A stretch of DNA of 64,000 nucleotides, taken from assembly GCA_001599595.1 (NCBI GenBank), contig BCHH01000002.1:2012053-2076052 (forward strand), in the 5' to 3' direction. Numbering within the stretch: the stretch's first letter is position 1; the number at the start of each line of letters is the position of its first letter. The notes under the pieces were generated by a model. It saw nothing but the letters and a program-made list of their open reading frames with translations. It searched no databases and was not told where the DNA came from. Shown here one piece after another: positions 63,567 through 64,000 of this stretch. This DNA comes from Beverwykella pulmonaria (taxonomy: Eukaryota > Ascomycota > Dothideomycetes > Pleosporales > Melanommataceae). A program made the position numbers and the translations under genes.

Positions 63567-63836
63567 CTACAGTGCTTGCTCCACAATACAAGCCATCGGC
63601 TCGGTCTCATAACAAAATTGCATCACTTCAAGCGACTCGTGCGTGCCGAATCCATCGCACATGAGGACTCTAGGTTTGCCGTTGGCTAGTGGCTTTGTCT
63701 GGGGAACGTCACCCAGCGCACCGGCAGTACGATATGTGACTTGGATAGACATGGTGAATTTTGAGTGTAGAAACTGGGGGAGGCTTGTGCGCAAACATGA
63801 CGCTTGTGCGTTATTCCGTAGCCAGTAAGGTGTCAC
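63567..63836 (-). pseudogene. Pogo-type transposase DDE-domain fragment
   Basis: The minus strand reads KPRVLMCDGFGTHESLEVMQ followed by FCYETEPM; the CDG-GTHE block is the second catalytic Asp region of pogo/Fot1 transposases. The family continuation (NNI-LCRLPSHTSH type) is missing and a stop follows, so it is truncated. Confidence 0.6.
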
Positions 63837-64000
63837 GTTGGTTACCGTGACAGGTGACGACTGTTCGATTTAATGCTATATGAGACAACAAAGTCTTTAT
63901 TCAGTTCCTGAGAAAGCGTGGAATGAGGCGGAGGAGGCCACACTGGACCTTTTTGAGCCTACATACTAGCCACATCACCGTGGACGGCAGCCGCTTTCGC
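63837..64000. other. Window edge, no feature seen
   Basis: 164 bp beyond the pogo fragment; nothing recognisable. Confidence 0.4.

Overview
The window is chromosomal DNA from a filamentous ascomycete (Pezizomycotina). Genes carry short (40-80 bp) GT-AG introns, a nuclear tRNA-Ala gene is intron-split, and the proteins include a ferrichrome-type NRPS, SidA, Yak1, Per1 and eIF3c. The gene set and the mutated DNA transposons fit a leotiomycete or sordariomycete, but I cannot fix the class. All exon models were built by hand from splice sites, reading-frame continuity and family resemblance; no search was run.

Layout. 1-1.4 kb holds the 5' part of a secreted phospholipase B running off the left edge. 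1.4-11.4 kb is gene-poor: a broken pogo-type transposase, two diverged copies of a dispersed repeat, an 18-bp minisatellite, and two small genes (a four-helix MARVEL-like membrane protein and a secreted CAP/SCP-like protein). 11.4-15.1 kb holds a CorA-like membrane protein, a tRNA-Ala(UGC) with a 9-nt intron, and the GPI-anchor remodelling protein Per1. 15.6-36.2 kb is a siderophore locus: a 5,407-residue ferrichrome/ferricrocin-type NRPS (sidC/NPS2 type) transcribed leftward and the L-ornithine N5-monooxygenase (sidA) transcribed rightward, sharing a 2.6-kb divergent promoter with three exact ATCTGATAA sites for a SreA/Fep1-type iron GATA factor. 37.7-51.5 kb is housekeeping: YAK1, eIF3c, SNF8/VPS22, AAR2 and a LITAF-type zinc-ribbon protein, interrupted by one Tc1-like element with perfect 33-bp terminal inverted repeats and a mutated transposase.

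52.4-64 kb is an accessory block bordered by transposon debris: a foldback element on the left and hAT, LINE and pogo fragments on the right. It holds, on one strand, a 1,131-aa protein kinase-ankyrin protein, a 756-aa protein joining a caspase-like domain (His107, Cys154) to a degenerate kinase domain, and a 290-aa DUF6594-like membrane protein, with a small antisense gene between the first two. The domain logic (kinase plus ankyrin sensor; caspase-like effector plus pseudokinase) resembles fungal NLR/HeLo cell-death and allorecognition genes. It is the best candidate here for an undescribed system; any functional link among the genes is inference from position and domains.
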